Shown: one piece after another, positions 34,228 through 43,519 of the stretch | Numbering within the stretch: the stretch's first letter is position 1 | Layout: each line of letters starts with the position of its first letter | NCBI GenBank assembly: GCA_036677145.1 | Contig: JAKFFF010000009.1 | Location: forward strand, 1-64,000 | DNA length: 64,000 bases | Direction of reading: 5' to 3' | Origin: CADEED01 sp036677145 | Lineage (GTDB): Bacteria; Pseudomonadota; Gammaproteobacteria; Steroidobacterales; Steroidobacteraceae | The notes under the pieces: model-generated | Told to the model about the DNA's origin: nothing | Database searches by the model: none | The model's input: only the letters and a program-made list of their open reading frames with translations | Program-made: the position numbers and the translations under genes

Positions 34228-36102
34228 ATGACCACTGTGAAAGCTTTGCACAAACCGCTGACCCTGCTCGTGCTGATCGCGGCAACGTTGTTGCTCGCCG
34301 CCTGTCCGACTACTCCGCGCCGGGGCGGACCGCCGAGTGTCGATCGCGCCGAAGCATTGGTGCGCGCCGGTGACCAGGCGGGCGCGGCCGCGCTCTACGA
34401 GCGGCTGGGCGCCGAGACTGACGGCACGGATCGCGCGGAATTCCTGCTGCGCGCGGCGCGTGCCTGGCTCGCCGCAGGGCGCCCCGCCGATGCCGATCGC
34501 GTGCTAGCCACCGTTCCGCCGGGACTCACCCAGCAACAGACGATCGAGCAGCATCTTCTGCGGATCCAGTCTTCGGTCGCGCAAGGCCAGGGCGACCAGG
34601 CGTGGCGCGACATCAGCGCGATGCAGGCCCCGACGGCGCCAGCCGCGGCCGCGCGCTACTACGAGACCCGCCAGCAGGTCGCCGTCGCCACGGGCCACCT
34701 CGTTGATGGCATCCGTTCGCAGCTCGCGCGCGAGCGCTACATCGCTCCCGGCGAAGCACACAACGCGCGGGCCGAATTGTTGGCGCAGTTGCGCGCGGCC
34801 GCCGGACGCGGCGTCGCGATGACCGCGCCACCGGGCAGCGACGCGACGATTCGCGGCTGGCTCGAGGCGGCCAGTGTTGCCGCCGACAACGCCCGCAATC
34901 CGACGCTCGGCGCCGCCCGCCTCGCGGCATTCCGCACCCGTTTCCCCGCGCATCCGGCGCTCAGCGCATTGGCGAACGAGCCCGGCGTCGGCATCGAGGA
35001 ACAAGGCGCCAATCTCGAGAAAGCGCCGCATGTCGCGCTGCTGCTGCCGCTCACCGGCCGCACCTCGGCGCCCGCCGCGCAGATCCGCGACGGATTCATG
35101 ACCGCTTACTACCAGGCGCCCGCCAACGCCCGGCCGCGCCTGCGCGTGTACGACACCGCCTCTGGCGCCGTTGCCGACATCGTGGCAACCGCGACGGCCG
35201 CGGGCGCGGAATTCATCGTCGGTCCGCTCACCCGCGAGGAAGTCGTTGCGGCCGCCGAGCTCCTGTCTACCCGCCCGCCGGTTCTCGCGCTCAATTTCCT
35301 GCCGCCCGACCGGCCGGCGCCCGAGCGTTTCTTCCAGTTCGCGCTGTCGCCCGAGGATGACGCGCGCGCCGTCGCACGCTTCGTCAGCGCGAATGGCCGG
35401 CGTCGCGGCGTGGTGCTCGCGCCGGAGGGAGACTGGGGCAATCGTGTCGCCGCGGCTTTCGATGAGGAATTGCGGGCCGCGGGCGGATTCACGCTGGGCC
35501 AGTCCAGTTTCGGCGGCGTGCGCAACGACTTCGGCGACAGCATCACGCAGGTGCTGCGCACCGACGACAGCCGCGCGCGTCACCAGCGCATCCAGTCGGC
35601 GATCGGTCAGAAACTCGAGTTCGAGCCGCGCCGGCGCTCGGACATCCAGTTCATTTTCGCACCAAGCCAGCCGGCCGCCGCGCGGCTGCTGCGTCCGCAG
35701 CTGCGTTTCCATCTCGCCGGCGACATTCCCACCTACACGCTCGGAGATGCCTACGACCCGCATCCAACCGCGAATCGCGAAATCGACGGCATGATTTTTC
35801 CGGACATGCCATGGATGGTGGGGGCCACGGGATTGACCACTGAAGTGCGCGAGTCCGCCCGCCAGGCTTTTGGAGAGTCCGCCGCGCGCCGCGGCCGGCT
35901 GTTCGCGTTTGGTTACGACGCCTACCGCATCGCCAGCTCCCTGCAGCGCGGTGCGCCGGTGAATCCGCAGGGTCTCACGGGCACGTTGTCCCTCGACGAA
36001 AAAGGTCGCGTACGTCGCGAGCTCCAGTGGGTGAGCATCCGCAACGGCGTCCCCGTCCCGCTCGATGCGATCGAGACTCCGATTCCTTCGCCTACGCCCT
36101 GA
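34228..36102 (+). CDS. lpoA: Penicillin-binding protein activator LpoA
   Basis: A 624-aa outer-membrane lipoprotein that stimulates PBP1A. The signal peptide ends in LLLAAC (Cys at about 26). A TPR-like N-terminal domain (about 40-250) is followed by a periplasmic-binding-protein-like domain (HVALLLPLTGRTSAPAAQIRDGF, about 275-610), the LpoA/YraM architecture. The rsmI-lpoA-yraN order is conserved in gammaproteobacteria. Confidence 0.92.
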   Translation: MTTVKALHKPLTLLVLIAATLLLAACPTTPRRGGPPSVDRAEALVRAGDQAGAAALYERLGAETDGTDRAEFLLRAARAWLAAGRPADADRVLATVPPGLTQQQTIEQHLLRIQSSVAQGQGDQAWRDISAMQAPTAPAAAARYYETRQQVAVATGHLVDGIRSQLARERYIAPGEAHNARAELLAQLRAAAGRGVAMTAPPGSDATIRGWLEAASVAADNARNPTLGAARLAAFRTRFPAHPALSALANEPGVGIEEQGANLEKAPHVALLLPLTGRTSAPAAQIRDGFMTAYYQAPANARPRLRVYDTASGAVADIVATATAAGAEFIVGPLTREEVVAAAELLSTRPPVLALNFLPPDRPAPERFFQFALSPEDDARAVARFVSANGRRRGVVLAPEGDWGNRVAAAFDEELRAAGGFTLGQSSFGGVRNDFGDSITQVLRTDDSRARHQRIQSAIGQKLEFEPRRRSDIQFIFAPSQPAAARLLRPQLRFHLAGDIPTYTLGDAYDPHPTANREIDGMIFPDMPWMVGATGLTTEVRESARQAFGESAARRGRLFAFGYDAYRIASSLQRGAPVNPQGLTGTLSLDEKGRVRRELQWVSIRNGVPVPLDAIETPIPSPTP

Positions 36103-36127
36103 GCTGACGTCTCAACGGACCGATGGC

Positions 36128-36475
36128 ATGGATCGCCGTCAGACTGGCTCGCTCGCCGAGAACAGCGCCGCGGCGTTTCTCGAGTCGCAAGGTTTCACGA
36201 TCGTCACGCGCAATTTTCTGCGCCGGGTCGGTGAACTCGACGTCGTCGCCCGTTCGGGGGATCTGCTCATCGTTGCCGAGGTCCGTACGCGAGCGAGCGA
36301 TCGTTATGGAGGCGCCGCCGCCAGCATCGGCTGGAGCAAGCAGCGCCGCATCGTCGCGACCACCGGCCTCCTCCTGCAGCGCCATCCCGAGCTGCGAACC
36401 TGCAAGGTCCGTTTCGACGTGATCATCGTGCGCGACGGCGCGATCGAGTGGCTCAAACACGCTTTTCAGGCCTGA
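36128..36475 (+). CDS. UPF0102 family nuclease-fold protein YraN
   Basis: A 115-aa protein of the YraN family (restriction-endonuclease-like fold, role unknown). The family core is visible: GSLAENSAAAFLESQGFTIVTRNF, GELDVVARSGDLLIVAEVRTR (with the E-D-ExR catalytic-like residues) and KQRRIVATTGLLL. ATG 36128 starts 25 bp after lpoA, so co-transcription is likely. The family usually has VEVK where this protein has AEVR. Confidence 0.88.
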   Translation: MDRRQTGSLAENSAAAFLESQGFTIVTRNFLRRVGELDVVARSGDLLIVAEVRTRASDRYGGAAASIGWSKQRRIVATTGLLLQRHPELRTCKVRFDVIIVRDGAIEWLKHAFQA

Positions 36476-36547
36476 ATTGCCGTCATGTGAAGGGCGCGAG
36501 ATCAACGCTTTGCCAAACCGCGCGCATCCGTTCAAGATCCCGCCCGC

Positions 36548-37207
36548 ATGCCAACACTCGACGAGCTGTTCAAAAACAACCGCGAATGGTCCGAGAGAAT
36601 CCATCGGCAGGACCCCGAGTTTTTCGCCAAGCTCTCGCGCCAGCAATCACCCAACTACCTGTGGATCGGTTGCGCCGACAGCCGCGTCCCGGCGAACCAG
36701 ATCGTCGGACTGCTGCCCGGCGACGTCTTCGTCCATCGCAACATCGCCAACATGGTGGTGCACACCGATCTGAACTGCCTGTCGGTCATGCAGTTCGCGG
36801 TCGACATCCTCAAGGTCAAACACATCATTGTCGTTGGCCACTATGGCTGCAGCGGCGTTCAGGCGGCCATGCGCCGCCAACGCGTAGGACTCGCGGACAA
36901 CTGGCTGCGGCACGTCCAGGACGTACACGAGAAACACGAGCACTCGCTGCACCACTGTCGCAGCGAAAGCGCGGCCACCGACCGGCTGTGCGAGTTCAAC
37001 GTCATCGAGCAGGTTCAGAACGTGTGCCAGACGACTATCGCGCGCGACGCGTGGGAGCGCGGCCAGGAGCTCCACGTGCACGGCTGGATCTACGGCATCG
37101 CCGACGGCCTGGCCCACGACCTGGGCACCACCGTCTCGGATTTTCGCGACGTCGCGCCGACCTACCGCGCGGCGCTCGCGAAACTCAGGGATCCTGCGCG
37201 CTCGTGA
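36548..37207 (+). CDS. can: Beta-class carbonic anhydrase
   Basis: A 219-aa zinc enzyme interconverting CO2 and bicarbonate. Zinc ligands Cys42, His98 and Cys101 and the Asp44-Arg46 dyad are visible in CADSR and GHYGC. Strongest resemblance is to E. coli Can, with DELFKNNREWSERI at the N-terminus. It follows yraN by 72 bp. Confidence 0.95.
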   Translation: MPTLDELFKNNREWSERIHRQDPEFFAKLSRQQSPNYLWIGCADSRVPANQIVGLLPGDVFVHRNIANMVVHTDLNCLSVMQFAVDILKVKHIIVVGHYGCSGVQAAMRRQRVGLADNWLRHVQDVHEKHEHSLHHCRSESAATDRLCEFNVIEQVQNVCQTTIARDAWERGQELHVHGWIYGIADGLAHDLGTTVSDFRDVAPTYRAALAKLRDPARS

Positions 37208-37245
37208 GTCGCCACGCGCTCCCGAGCGGCTGAACGGGGGCGCGC

Positions 37246-37953
37246 ATGTTCGTCAACATGTGGATGACGCGTGAGCTGCTCACGATTGACCCCACTGCAA
37301 CCCTGGGCCACATCGCCACAACCATGGGCCGCCACAAGATCCGGCGCCTTCCGGTCGTGAGTCCCTCGCCGGAGGGCCCGAGACTCCTCGGCATCGTGTC
37401 GCACTCCGACGTGTTGCACGCGTTTCCCACCGACATCAACCCGTTTGCGCCGAATGCCGCGAGCGCGGTTGCGGCGCTGGAGATGAGCGGCGCACGCAAA
37501 CGCATTTACGCGGTCGACCTGATGGCGCGCGATCCGCTCACGACGGCGCCCGATGCGCCGATCGAATTCGCCGCGCGCCTCATGCGTGATCACAAGATTG
37601 GCGCGCTGCCGGTTGTGAGCCAGCACGCACTCGTGGGTCTCATTACCGAATCGGACATCTTTCGAGCACTGCTCGAAGTTTTCGACGCGCCCGTTCGCGC
37701 GGTGCGCCTGACGTTTTCGCTCGGCCCCGGGGAGGATGTGCTTCCGATGGTGGCCGAGATCGCGCGCCGCCGTTCGTTGCGGGTCACGAGTTTCATCGCG
37801 CTGCCGCGGCACGATCCGCCGGTGTGCGTCGTTCAGCTCGCGGGCGAGCAGGTGGAAGCGGCGCTCGACGACGTCTGGAAGTCGAAGCATCGCGTGATGA
37901 ACGTGGTGAATCTCGTCCCCGAAAAGGACAAGGGCGGCAATCCGGCTACTTGA
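37246..37953 (+). CDS. CBS-domain pair protein with ACT-like C-terminus
   Basis: A 235-aa cytoplasmic protein. CBS1 (about 5-62, MTRELLTIDPTATLGHIA, LLGIVSHSDVL) and CBS2 (about 88-150, MARDPLTTAPDAPIEFAARLM, LVGLITESDIFRAL) should bind an adenosine nucleotide. Residues about 155-225 look like a small ligand-binding fold (VRLTFSLGPGEDVLPMVAEI), as in AcuB-like proteins. Partner and role are unknown. Its end overlaps the end of convergent sspB by 8 bp. Confidence 0.85.
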   Translation: MFVNMWMTRELLTIDPTATLGHIATTMGRHKIRRLPVVSPSPEGPRLLGIVSHSDVLHAFPTDINPFAPNAASAVAALEMSGARKRIYAVDLMARDPLTTAPDAPIEFAARLMRDHKIGALPVVSQHALVGLITESDIFRALLEVFDAPVRAVRLTFSLGPGEDVLPMVAEIARRRSLRVTSFIALPRHDPPVCVVQLAGEQVEAALDDVWKSKHRVMNVVNLVPEKDKGGNPAT

Positions 37954-38347
37954 CGACCTTGAGCTGCGGACGGCGGCTGCCGTCTTCGGGTGGCGAAGGC
38001 TTCGTCGGCGGCTCGGGTCCCAGGTCCTGCTCCGAGAACACCATCCCCTCGCCGGTTTCCCGCGCGTAGATGCCGAGCACGGTGATCACCGGAATGCGCA
38101 CATGGTGCACGACGCCCGCGAAACGCGCTTCGAACTCGATCCAGTCGTTGCCGATGTTCAGGCGCTGCGTGGCGGTCGACGAAAGGTTGAGCACCACCTT
38201 GCCGTCCTTCACGTACGCCCGCGGGACTTCGACGCCGGCCTTCTCCGCGTCCACGATGATGTGCGGCGTCTCGCCGTTGTCCATCATCCAGCCGTGCATG
38301 GCGCGAATCAGGTAGGGGCGCTTCGAATTGCGCACGCGCTCGTTCAT
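37946..38347 (-). CDS. sspB: ClpXP protease specificity factor SspB
   Basis: A 133-aa adaptor that brings ssrA-tagged proteins to ClpXP. The N-terminal fold is recognised by RPYLIRAMHGWMMDNGETPH and RIPVITVLGIYARETGEGM. The acidic/proline linker ends in RRPQLKVVK, the ClpX-binding tail. ATG overlaps the sspA stop (ATGA), so the two are coupled. Confidence 0.96.
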   Translation of the reverse strand: MNERVRNSKRPYLIRAMHGWMMDNGETPHIIVDAEKAGVEVPRAYVKDGKVVLNLSSTATQRLNIGNDWIEFEARFAGVVHHVRIPVITVLGIYARETGEGMVFSEQDLGPEPPTKPSPPEDGSRRPQLKVVK

Positions 38348-38964
38348 GCCAGGCGCATCTCCCGCTCGTTCTCGGACAGACTCGCGCGGAATGCGGGCCG
38401 CGAGAAAATCGTGCTCGCGTATTTGAGGATGGGTTGCGCCTGCGGCGGCAGGTCGATTTCGTAACGCGGCAGGCGCCAGAGGATCGGCGCGATCGTCGCA
38501 TCGACCATCGAGAACTCGTCGGAAAGGAAGTACGGCTTGATCTTGAACAGGTCCGCGCTGCCGAGCACGTTGTCACGCAGCACCTTGCGCAACTGCACCA
38601 CGTCTTTCGACTGGCCCGAATCGATCTTGCGGGCGAGGTCATACCAGTCGTGTTCGATCTGGTACAGCGCGAGCCGCGCGCGCGCGCGCGACACCGGGTC
38701 CACCGGCATCAGCGGCGGATGCGGAAATCGCTCGTCGAGATATTCCATGATCACGCGCGAGTCGTAGAGCACGAGATCGCGGTCGATCAATGTCGGGGTC
38801 GTGTGATAAGGATTGAGGTCGAGCAGGTCCTCGGGATATTTCCCGGGCGCGACGTCCACGATCTCGATCTCGATCGCCTTCTCCGCGATCACGATGCGCG
38901 TGCGATGACTCCAGGGATCATCGGGCGCCGAGAACAGCGTCATCGTTGCGCGTCGGCTCGACAC
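38344..38964 (-). CDS. sspA: Stringent starvation protein A
   Basis: A 206-aa glutathione-S-transferase-fold protein that binds RNA polymerase in starvation. The thioredoxin-like N-terminal half (MTLFSAPDDPWSHRTRIVIAEK, with a Pro before TLID) and the PHPPLMPVDPVSRARARL linker are typical of SspA. The start may be MTLFS (ATG 38943) instead of the upstream codon. Upstream of sspB and downstream of petABC, as in Pseudomonas. Confidence 0.94.
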   Translation of the reverse strand: MSSRRATMTLFSAPDDPWSHRTRIVIAEKAIEIEIVDVAPGKYPEDLLDLNPYHTTPTLIDRDLVLYDSRVIMEYLDERFPHPPLMPVDPVSRARARLALYQIEHDWYDLARKIDSGQSKDVVQLRKVLRDNVLGSADLFKIKPYFLSDEFSMVDATIAPILWRLPRYEIDLPPQAQPILKYASTIFSRPAFRASLSENEREMRLA

Positions 38965-39026
38965 TCAATGCCTCCTAGGACGATTTACGCGCGGCGGAAA
39001 CCCCGCCTGCCGTCGCAAGGAACCGA

Positions 39027-39800
39027 TCAGCGGACGTCCTTCCAGTACTCCGCCTTCAGCATCCACGCAATCGCGGTGAACATCAGCAGGAACAACACCA
39101 CCCAGAGTCCGAGACTTTGCCGCTCGACCTGTGAAGGATCGCCGACGTATTGCAGGAAGTTCACCGTGTCGCGCGCGAACTCATCGTACTGCTCGGGCGT
39201 GAGGCTGCCGACGATGCCCGGCTCGAACTTCTCGAACTGCTCGACCTTGATCGGCTTGCCATCCGGTCCCGGCTGCTCGACCGTCACCTTGCGCGCGGAC
39301 TGCACGCCCTGAAGGCTCGCGAGCACGTGCGGCATCGCGGTGCCGGGCAGCTGCAGATTGTTCACGCCCGTCTGGAGGTTGGCCGGATCGGCATAAAACG
39401 TCGTCAGGAAATTGAACACCCAGTCACTGCCGCGCGAACGCGTCACCAGCGACAGGTCGGGCGGCGCCTTGCCGAACCACTCGATCGCGTCCTTCTCGGG
39501 CAGCGACGTATTGATGTAGTCGGAGAACTTGTCGCCCGGCCGCACGAGGTACGCGTCGCGCTGCTCGTCGGTGATCTTGAGATCGGTGGCCACGCGCGAG
39601 TAGCGGATGAACTTGAGCGAATGACAGCCCGAACAGTAGTTGAGGAAGTTGCGCGCGCCGCGCTGCAGCGACGGCAGGTTCGTGACTTCATTGTCCGCGG
39701 CGCGTTGCCAGCTCGCGTGGCCACCTTCGGCCGCAAACACGCCCGTGCCGGCGAGCAGCGAGACAGCCGCGCCAACCCAGACGAAATTCTTAATGCGCAT
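39027..39800 (-). CDS. petC: Ubiquinol-cytochrome c reductase, cytochrome c1
   Basis: A 257-aa bc1-complex subunit. After a signal peptide (cleavage near AEGG), CSGCH at 56-60 binds heme covalently. Met156 in GTAMPHVL is the probable sixth ligand, and a C-terminal membrane segment (about 230-250) anchors it. Overlaps petB by 11 bp. Confidence 0.97.
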   Translation of the reverse strand: MRIKNFVWVGAAVSLLAGTGVFAAEGGHASWQRAADNEVTNLPSLQRGARNFLNYCSGCHSLKFIRYSRVATDLKITDEQRDAYLVRPGDKFSDYINTSLPEKDAIEWFGKAPPDLSLVTRSRGSDWVFNFLTTFYADPANLQTGVNNLQLPGTAMPHVLASLQGVQSARKVTVEQPGPDGKPIKVEQFEKFEPGIVGSLTPEQYDEFARDTVNFLQYVGDPSQVERQSLGLWVVLFLLMFTAIAWMLKAEYWKDVR

Positions 39801-41031
39801 GGTAGGTCACTCGATCGGGAACCGGGCCATTGCCGTCGGCCTTGGACACGAACGGCAGCAGGATGAAGAAGCCGAAGTACACGACGGTGCCGATGCGCGC
39901 GAGCAGCACGTAGATGGGATCGGCCGGCTTGAGGCCCAGCCACATCAGCAACGCGAACGACACGAAGAACGCCCCGAGCAGGAGCTTCGAGGCGATGCCG
40001 CGATAGCGGATCGACTTGTTCTTGGCGCGGTCGAGCCACGGCAGGAACAGGAAGGCCGCGACCGACAGAGCCATGAGCAACGCTCCGAGTCTTTGATCCG
40101 GAACGGCACGCAGGATCGCGTAGTAAGGCGTGAAGTACCACACCGGCGCAATGTGTTCAGGCGTCGAAGTCGGATTCGCGGGCTCGAAGTTCGGCGCTTC
40201 GAGGAACAGCCCGCCGAACGTCGGCACGAAGAACACGACGATGGCGAACAAGGTCAGGAACAGACCGACACCGACGATGTCCTTGAGCGTGTAGTAAGGA
40301 TGGAACGGAATGCCGTCGAGCGGCTTGCCGTCCGGCCCCAGCTTTTCCTTGATCTCGATGCCGTCGGGATTGTTCGAACCGACCTGGCGCAACGCGACCA
40401 GATGCAACGCGATCAGCAACGCGATCAGGAACGGCAGCGCGATGACGTGCAACGAGAAGAAGCGGTTGAGCGTCGCATCCGCGAGGCCGTAGTCGCCGCG
40501 GATCCATTCGACCAGGTCCGGACCGATGCCCGGAATCGTGCCGAAGATGTTGATGATCACCTGCGCGCCCCAGTAGGACATGTTGCCCCAGGGCAGCACG
40601 TATCCCATGAACGCCTCGGCCATGAGCGCCAGATAGATGAGCATGCCGATGACCCACAGCAGCTCGCGCGGCGCCTTGTAGCTGCCATAGAGCATCGCCC
40701 GCACCATGTGCAGGTAGACGACGATGAAGAAGAACGAAGCGCCGACCGCATGCATGTACTGCAGCAGCCAGCCGTACGGCACTTCGCGGCGCAGGTACTC
40801 GACCGAGTTGAACGCGGTGAGCTCACCCGGCTTGTAGTGCATGGTGATGAAGATGCCCGTCACGATCTGCATGACGAACATCAGCAACGCCAGCGAACCG
40901 AAGAAGTACCAGACGTTGAAGTTCTTCGGCGCGTAGTAACCGGTCAGCTGGTCTTCGACGAACTGATCGACGGGCAACCGCTTGTTGAGCCAGGCGCGGA
41001 AACCGCCCTTGCCTTCGATGACGGCGGCCAT
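39790..41031 (-). CDS. petB: Ubiquinol-cytochrome c reductase, cytochrome b
   Basis: A 413-aa membrane subunit with eight helices and two b hemes, whose His ligands lie in the paired segments MHAVGASFFFIVVYLH and LHVIALPFLIALLIALH. The quinol-oxidation motif reads PVWY and not PEWY, as known from other gammaproteobacteria. It shares one base with petA. Confidence 0.97.
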   Translation of the reverse strand: MAAVIEGKGGFRAWLNKRLPVDQFVEDQLTGYYAPKNFNVWYFFGSLALLMFVMQIVTGIFITMHYKPGELTAFNSVEYLRREVPYGWLLQYMHAVGASFFFIVVYLHMVRAMLYGSYKAPRELLWVIGMLIYLALMAEAFMGYVLPWGNMSYWGAQVIINIFGTIPGIGPDLVEWIRGDYGLADATLNRFFSLHVIALPFLIALLIALHLVALRQVGSNNPDGIEIKEKLGPDGKPLDGIPFHPYYTLKDIVGVGLFLTLFAIVVFFVPTFGGLFLEAPNFEPANPTSTPEHIAPVWYFTPYYAILRAVPDQRLGALLMALSVAAFLFLPWLDRAKNKSIRYRGIASKLLLGAFFVSFALLMWLGLKPADPIYVLLARIGTVVYFGFFILLPFVSKADGNGPVPDRVTYHAH

Positions 41032-41657
41032 TACGCGGCTCCTTGCACGGTCTGCGGATCGACGCCGATGACGAGTTTGTCGTCGCTCGGGAACGAATAA
41101 GGCGGGATGCGCAGGTTGACGGAGGCCGGCGAGCCTTCGAACACGCGGCCGGCCAGGTCGAACTTCGAACCATGGCAGGGGCAGAAGAATCCACCCGGCC
41201 AGTTCGCCGCCAGAGTGGCGTCACCCGGCGTAAAGCGCGATTTCGGCAGACACCCGAGGTGCGTGCAGGTCCCGACCGCGACGAAAAACTCGGGCTTGAG
41301 CGCCCGCGAGTCATTCTTCGCGAACTCGGGCTGATCCGAGCTCTCCGAACCCGGATCCTTCAATTCGGAGTCGTGGTTTCCCAGCGAAGCGAGCATCGAC
41401 TCCGTGCGCCGCACGACGTAGATCTGCTGCTTTCGCCAGACGAATACCGCCATCTGACCCGGTTCGATCTTTGTCAGATCGACTTCGGTGGGCAGACCCG
41501 CTGCGCGGGCGCTCTCCGAGGGTTTCCACGATGCCACGAAGGGCACTGCGGTCAGGATTGCTCCCACTGCGCCGGTGCCGACAGTGGCGGCTATCAGAAA
41601 CTTGCGCCGACTTTCATCGACTTCAGGGACGGCATCGCCGGCCACGTGCTCGCTCAT
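41031..41657 (-). CDS. petA: Ubiquinol-cytochrome c reductase, Rieske iron-sulfur subunit
   Basis: A 208-aa Rieske protein. A Tat signal-anchor (SRRKFL, then a hydrophobic stretch at 20-44) is followed by the [2Fe-2S] motifs CTHLGC (Cys131, His133) and CPCH (Cys159, His162), with Cys136 and Cys161 in the disulfide positions. ATG 41657 has GAGG 8 nt upstream. It is first in petABC. Confidence 0.97.
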   Translation of the reverse strand: MSEHVAGDAVPEVDESRRKFLIAATVGTGAVGAILTAVPFVASWKPSESARAAGLPTEVDLTKIEPGQMAVFVWRKQQIYVVRRTESMLASLGNHDSELKDPGSESSDQPEFAKNDSRALKPEFFVAVGTCTHLGCLPKSRFTPGDATLAANWPGGFFCPCHGSKFDLAGRVFEGSPASVNLRIPPYSFPSDDKLVIGVDPQTVQGAA

Positions 41658-41702
41658 TCTTGACCTCAAAACCGAAACTCACCCAGGCACCCAAGGGCGC
41701 AA

Positions 41703-41739
41703 AATGCGCCGCTGCGCGCGGCCCGGGAGGCGGCGCATT
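41703..41739. promoter_or_regulatory. Perfect 10-bp inverted repeat between petA and the DegS-like gene
   Basis: AATGCGCCGC (41703-41712) and GCGGCGCATT (41730-41739) are exact reverse complements with a 17-bp spacer, in the only space between two divergent genes. TATACA at 41739-41744 could be a -10 box for the plus strand. A shared regulator site or a hairpin in the petA leader are both possible. Confidence 0.45.
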
Positions 41740-41793
41740 ATACACATGCGGATCATGGCTTAAGGCCCCTGGCGATTGAGGATCATCCTGCAC

Positions 41794-42975
41794 ATGTCCA
41801 CACGACCCTTGCTCCGGATTCTGACTTTCGTCTTGTTATCCGCGGTCGTCGGACTCGCCGCGGCATTCATCGCTGTGGTAGTGCGGCCGGAACTCATTGC
41901 GCGCCAGGAATCCGCGGCAGAGCCGGACCCTCAGCCCGCGCCTGCGCCTGCGCCTGCGCTGGAGCCGGCGCCGGTCGCGGCAACGACCGAGCCGCCGCGC
42001 GCCCTGCTCTCGTATGCCGATGCCGTTCAGCGCGCCGCGCCGGCCGTGGTCAACATATATACCGCGCGTCTCGTAACCGAACGGATTCCACCCAATGCCA
42101 TCGAGGAATTGTTTGGCGACGCGCGGCCACGCTACCGCCAGCGCGTCGAACAAAGCCTTGGATCAGGCGTGATCGTCGATAGCGCCGCGCATGTCGTCAC
42201 GAATCACCATGTGATTGCCAGCGCCGACCTGATCCGCGCCCAGCTCGCGGACGGGCGCGTCGCGGAGGCCAGGATCGTCGGCCGAGATCCGGACACGGAT
42301 CTGGCCGTGCTCAAGCTTGATCTGAAGGACAACGTTCCGGTCATGCCCTTCGGCCATTCGGACCGGCTGCGCCCCGGTGACATCGTGCTCGCCATCGGCA
42401 ATCCCGTAGGGTTATCTCAGACGGTGACGCAGGGAATCGTGAGCGCAACGGGCCGCGGGCAACTTGGTGTCGCCACCTTCGAGAACTTCATTCAGACCGA
42501 CGCGCCGATCAACGTCGGCAACTCCGGCGGCGCGCTGATCAATATCAATGGTGAACTCGTCGGCATAAACACCGCGGTGCTCGCGAAGAACCTTGGTGTC
42601 GAAGGCATCGGTTTCGCGATTCCGGTGAACCTGGTGCGCGGCGTGATGAACGAGATTCTCACCAAGGGCCGCGTGGTGCGCGGCTGGATCGGCATCCTGC
42701 CCACCGACATCGACAGCACCGAAGCGCGGCGCTTCAATCTTCCGCAGGCTGGCGTCGTCGTCGCCAAGCTGGTCATCGGCAGTCCCGCGGCCGAGGCTGG
42801 CATGGAGCCGCGCGACATCGTCCTGACCGTGAATGGCGTCAGGGTGCAGAGCGCGCAGGACACGCTCACGCGCATCGCCAATGCGAAGCCGGGCGACAAG
42901 ATAACGATCACCGGCCTGCGTTCCAGCGGGAAATTCTCGAGCGAAGTGGAAGTGCGCGAGCGGCCACGTTCATAG
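41794..42975 (+). CDS. DegS/AlgW-type periplasmic serine protease
   Basis: A 393-aa HtrA-family protease with an N-terminal membrane anchor (about 8-31), a short Ala/Pro repeat linker (41-70), a trypsin-like domain with His139, Asp169 and Ser244 (NHHV, DTDLAVL, GNSGG), and a single PDZ domain (about 285-380). One PDZ plus the anchor fits DegS/AlgW, the sensor that cleaves an anti-sigma-E factor. ATG 41794 is preferred; an in-frame TTG lies 18 nt upstream. It lies next to the sspAB-petABC block. Confidence 0.9.
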   Translation: MSTRPLLRILTFVLLSAVVGLAAAFIAVVVRPELIARQESAAEPDPQPAPAPAPALEPAPVAATTEPPRALLSYADAVQRAAPAVVNIYTARLVTERIPPNAIEELFGDARPRYRQRVEQSLGSGVIVDSAAHVVTNHHVIASADLIRAQLADGRVAEARIVGRDPDTDLAVLKLDLKDNVPVMPFGHSDRLRPGDIVLAIGNPVGLSQTVTQGIVSATGRGQLGVATFENFIQTDAPINVGNSGGALININGELVGINTAVLAKNLGVEGIGFAIPVNLVRGVMNEILTKGRVVRGWIGILPTDIDSTEARRFNLPQAGVVVAKLVIGSPAAEAGMEPRDIVLTVNGVRVQSAQDTLTRIANAKPGDKITITGLRSSGKFSSEVEVRERPRS

Positions 42976-43013
42976 GGGCTGCCATTTTCAGGGGCTGCGC
43001 CCCACAACGGAAA

Positions 43014-43034
43014 ACGCCGGCCAAAGGCCGGCGT
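43014..43034 (-). terminator. Terminator of the chemosensory-like operon
   Basis: ACGCCGGCC and GGCCGGCGT form a 9-bp stem with a 3-nt loop. On the minus strand it is followed by TTTTCC. It lies between two convergent genes and may also stop the DegS-like gene. Confidence 0.75.
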
Positions 43035-43064
43035 CCGTCAATCGATTGGAAGAAGACTAACTAG

Positions 43065-43514
43065 CTATTGCAGGCAGACGACGACATTGGCGGCGTAGCT
43101 GCGCCAGTTGATCGGGATCACGAACGAGCGGCCCGTGGTCGCGGCGGCCGTCGAGGCGTTGGTGCGATCGCAGATCGTCGGCGTGCTGATCACGAAATTG
43201 CGGCCGAAATCCCGGCGGGCGTTGCCCGAGATCGTGTTCGCCACTTCACCGACCAGGTCGCGCACGTTCTGCTCGCCGGTGTCGGTTTCGTTCATGCACA
43301 TCAACATGACCGACAACATGCCGCGCGGCGCGGTGAAGTACACCTTGCCTTCGCGGTTGCCGGAGATGCCGATCACGCCGGCGTAGTCCTGGACCACGGC
43401 CGACTTGTCGATACATAGATAGGGTGAGCCCACCGTGGCGGCGTGACCCGTCGCGGTCTCGAAGAAGTGCACTGTACCCTGCACGAAGGTTCGAACTTCT
43501 TCTGCGTCAAGCAT
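43065..43514 (-). CDS. CheX-like chemotaxis phosphatase
   Basis: A 149-aa protein of the CheX/CheC-type phosphatase fold. The catalytic E-x2-N motif is present as E90 and N93 in GEVANTISG, next to a conserved glycine-asparagine turn. It should dephosphorylate the response regulator encoded 5 bp upstream. It is last in the operon. Confidence 0.85.
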   Translation of the reverse strand: MLDAEEVRTFVQGTVHFFETATGHAATVGSPYLCIDKSAVVQDYAGVIGISGNREGKVYFTAPRGMLSVMLMCMNETDTGEQNVRDLVGEVANTISGNARRDFGRNFVISTPTICDRTNASTAAATTGRSFVIPINWRSYAANVVVCLQ

Positions 43515-43519
43515 GTCTC

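Noticed and set aside
40145..40180. PVWY in place of PEWY in cytochrome b
   Set aside because: Known variant in gammaproteobacterial bc1 complexes, not a defect.
41930..41966. Hexanucleotide repeats (GCGCCT) in the DegS-like gene
   Set aside because: Short in-frame Ala-Pro linker typical of membrane-anchored proteases; too few units to call a phase-variable tract.
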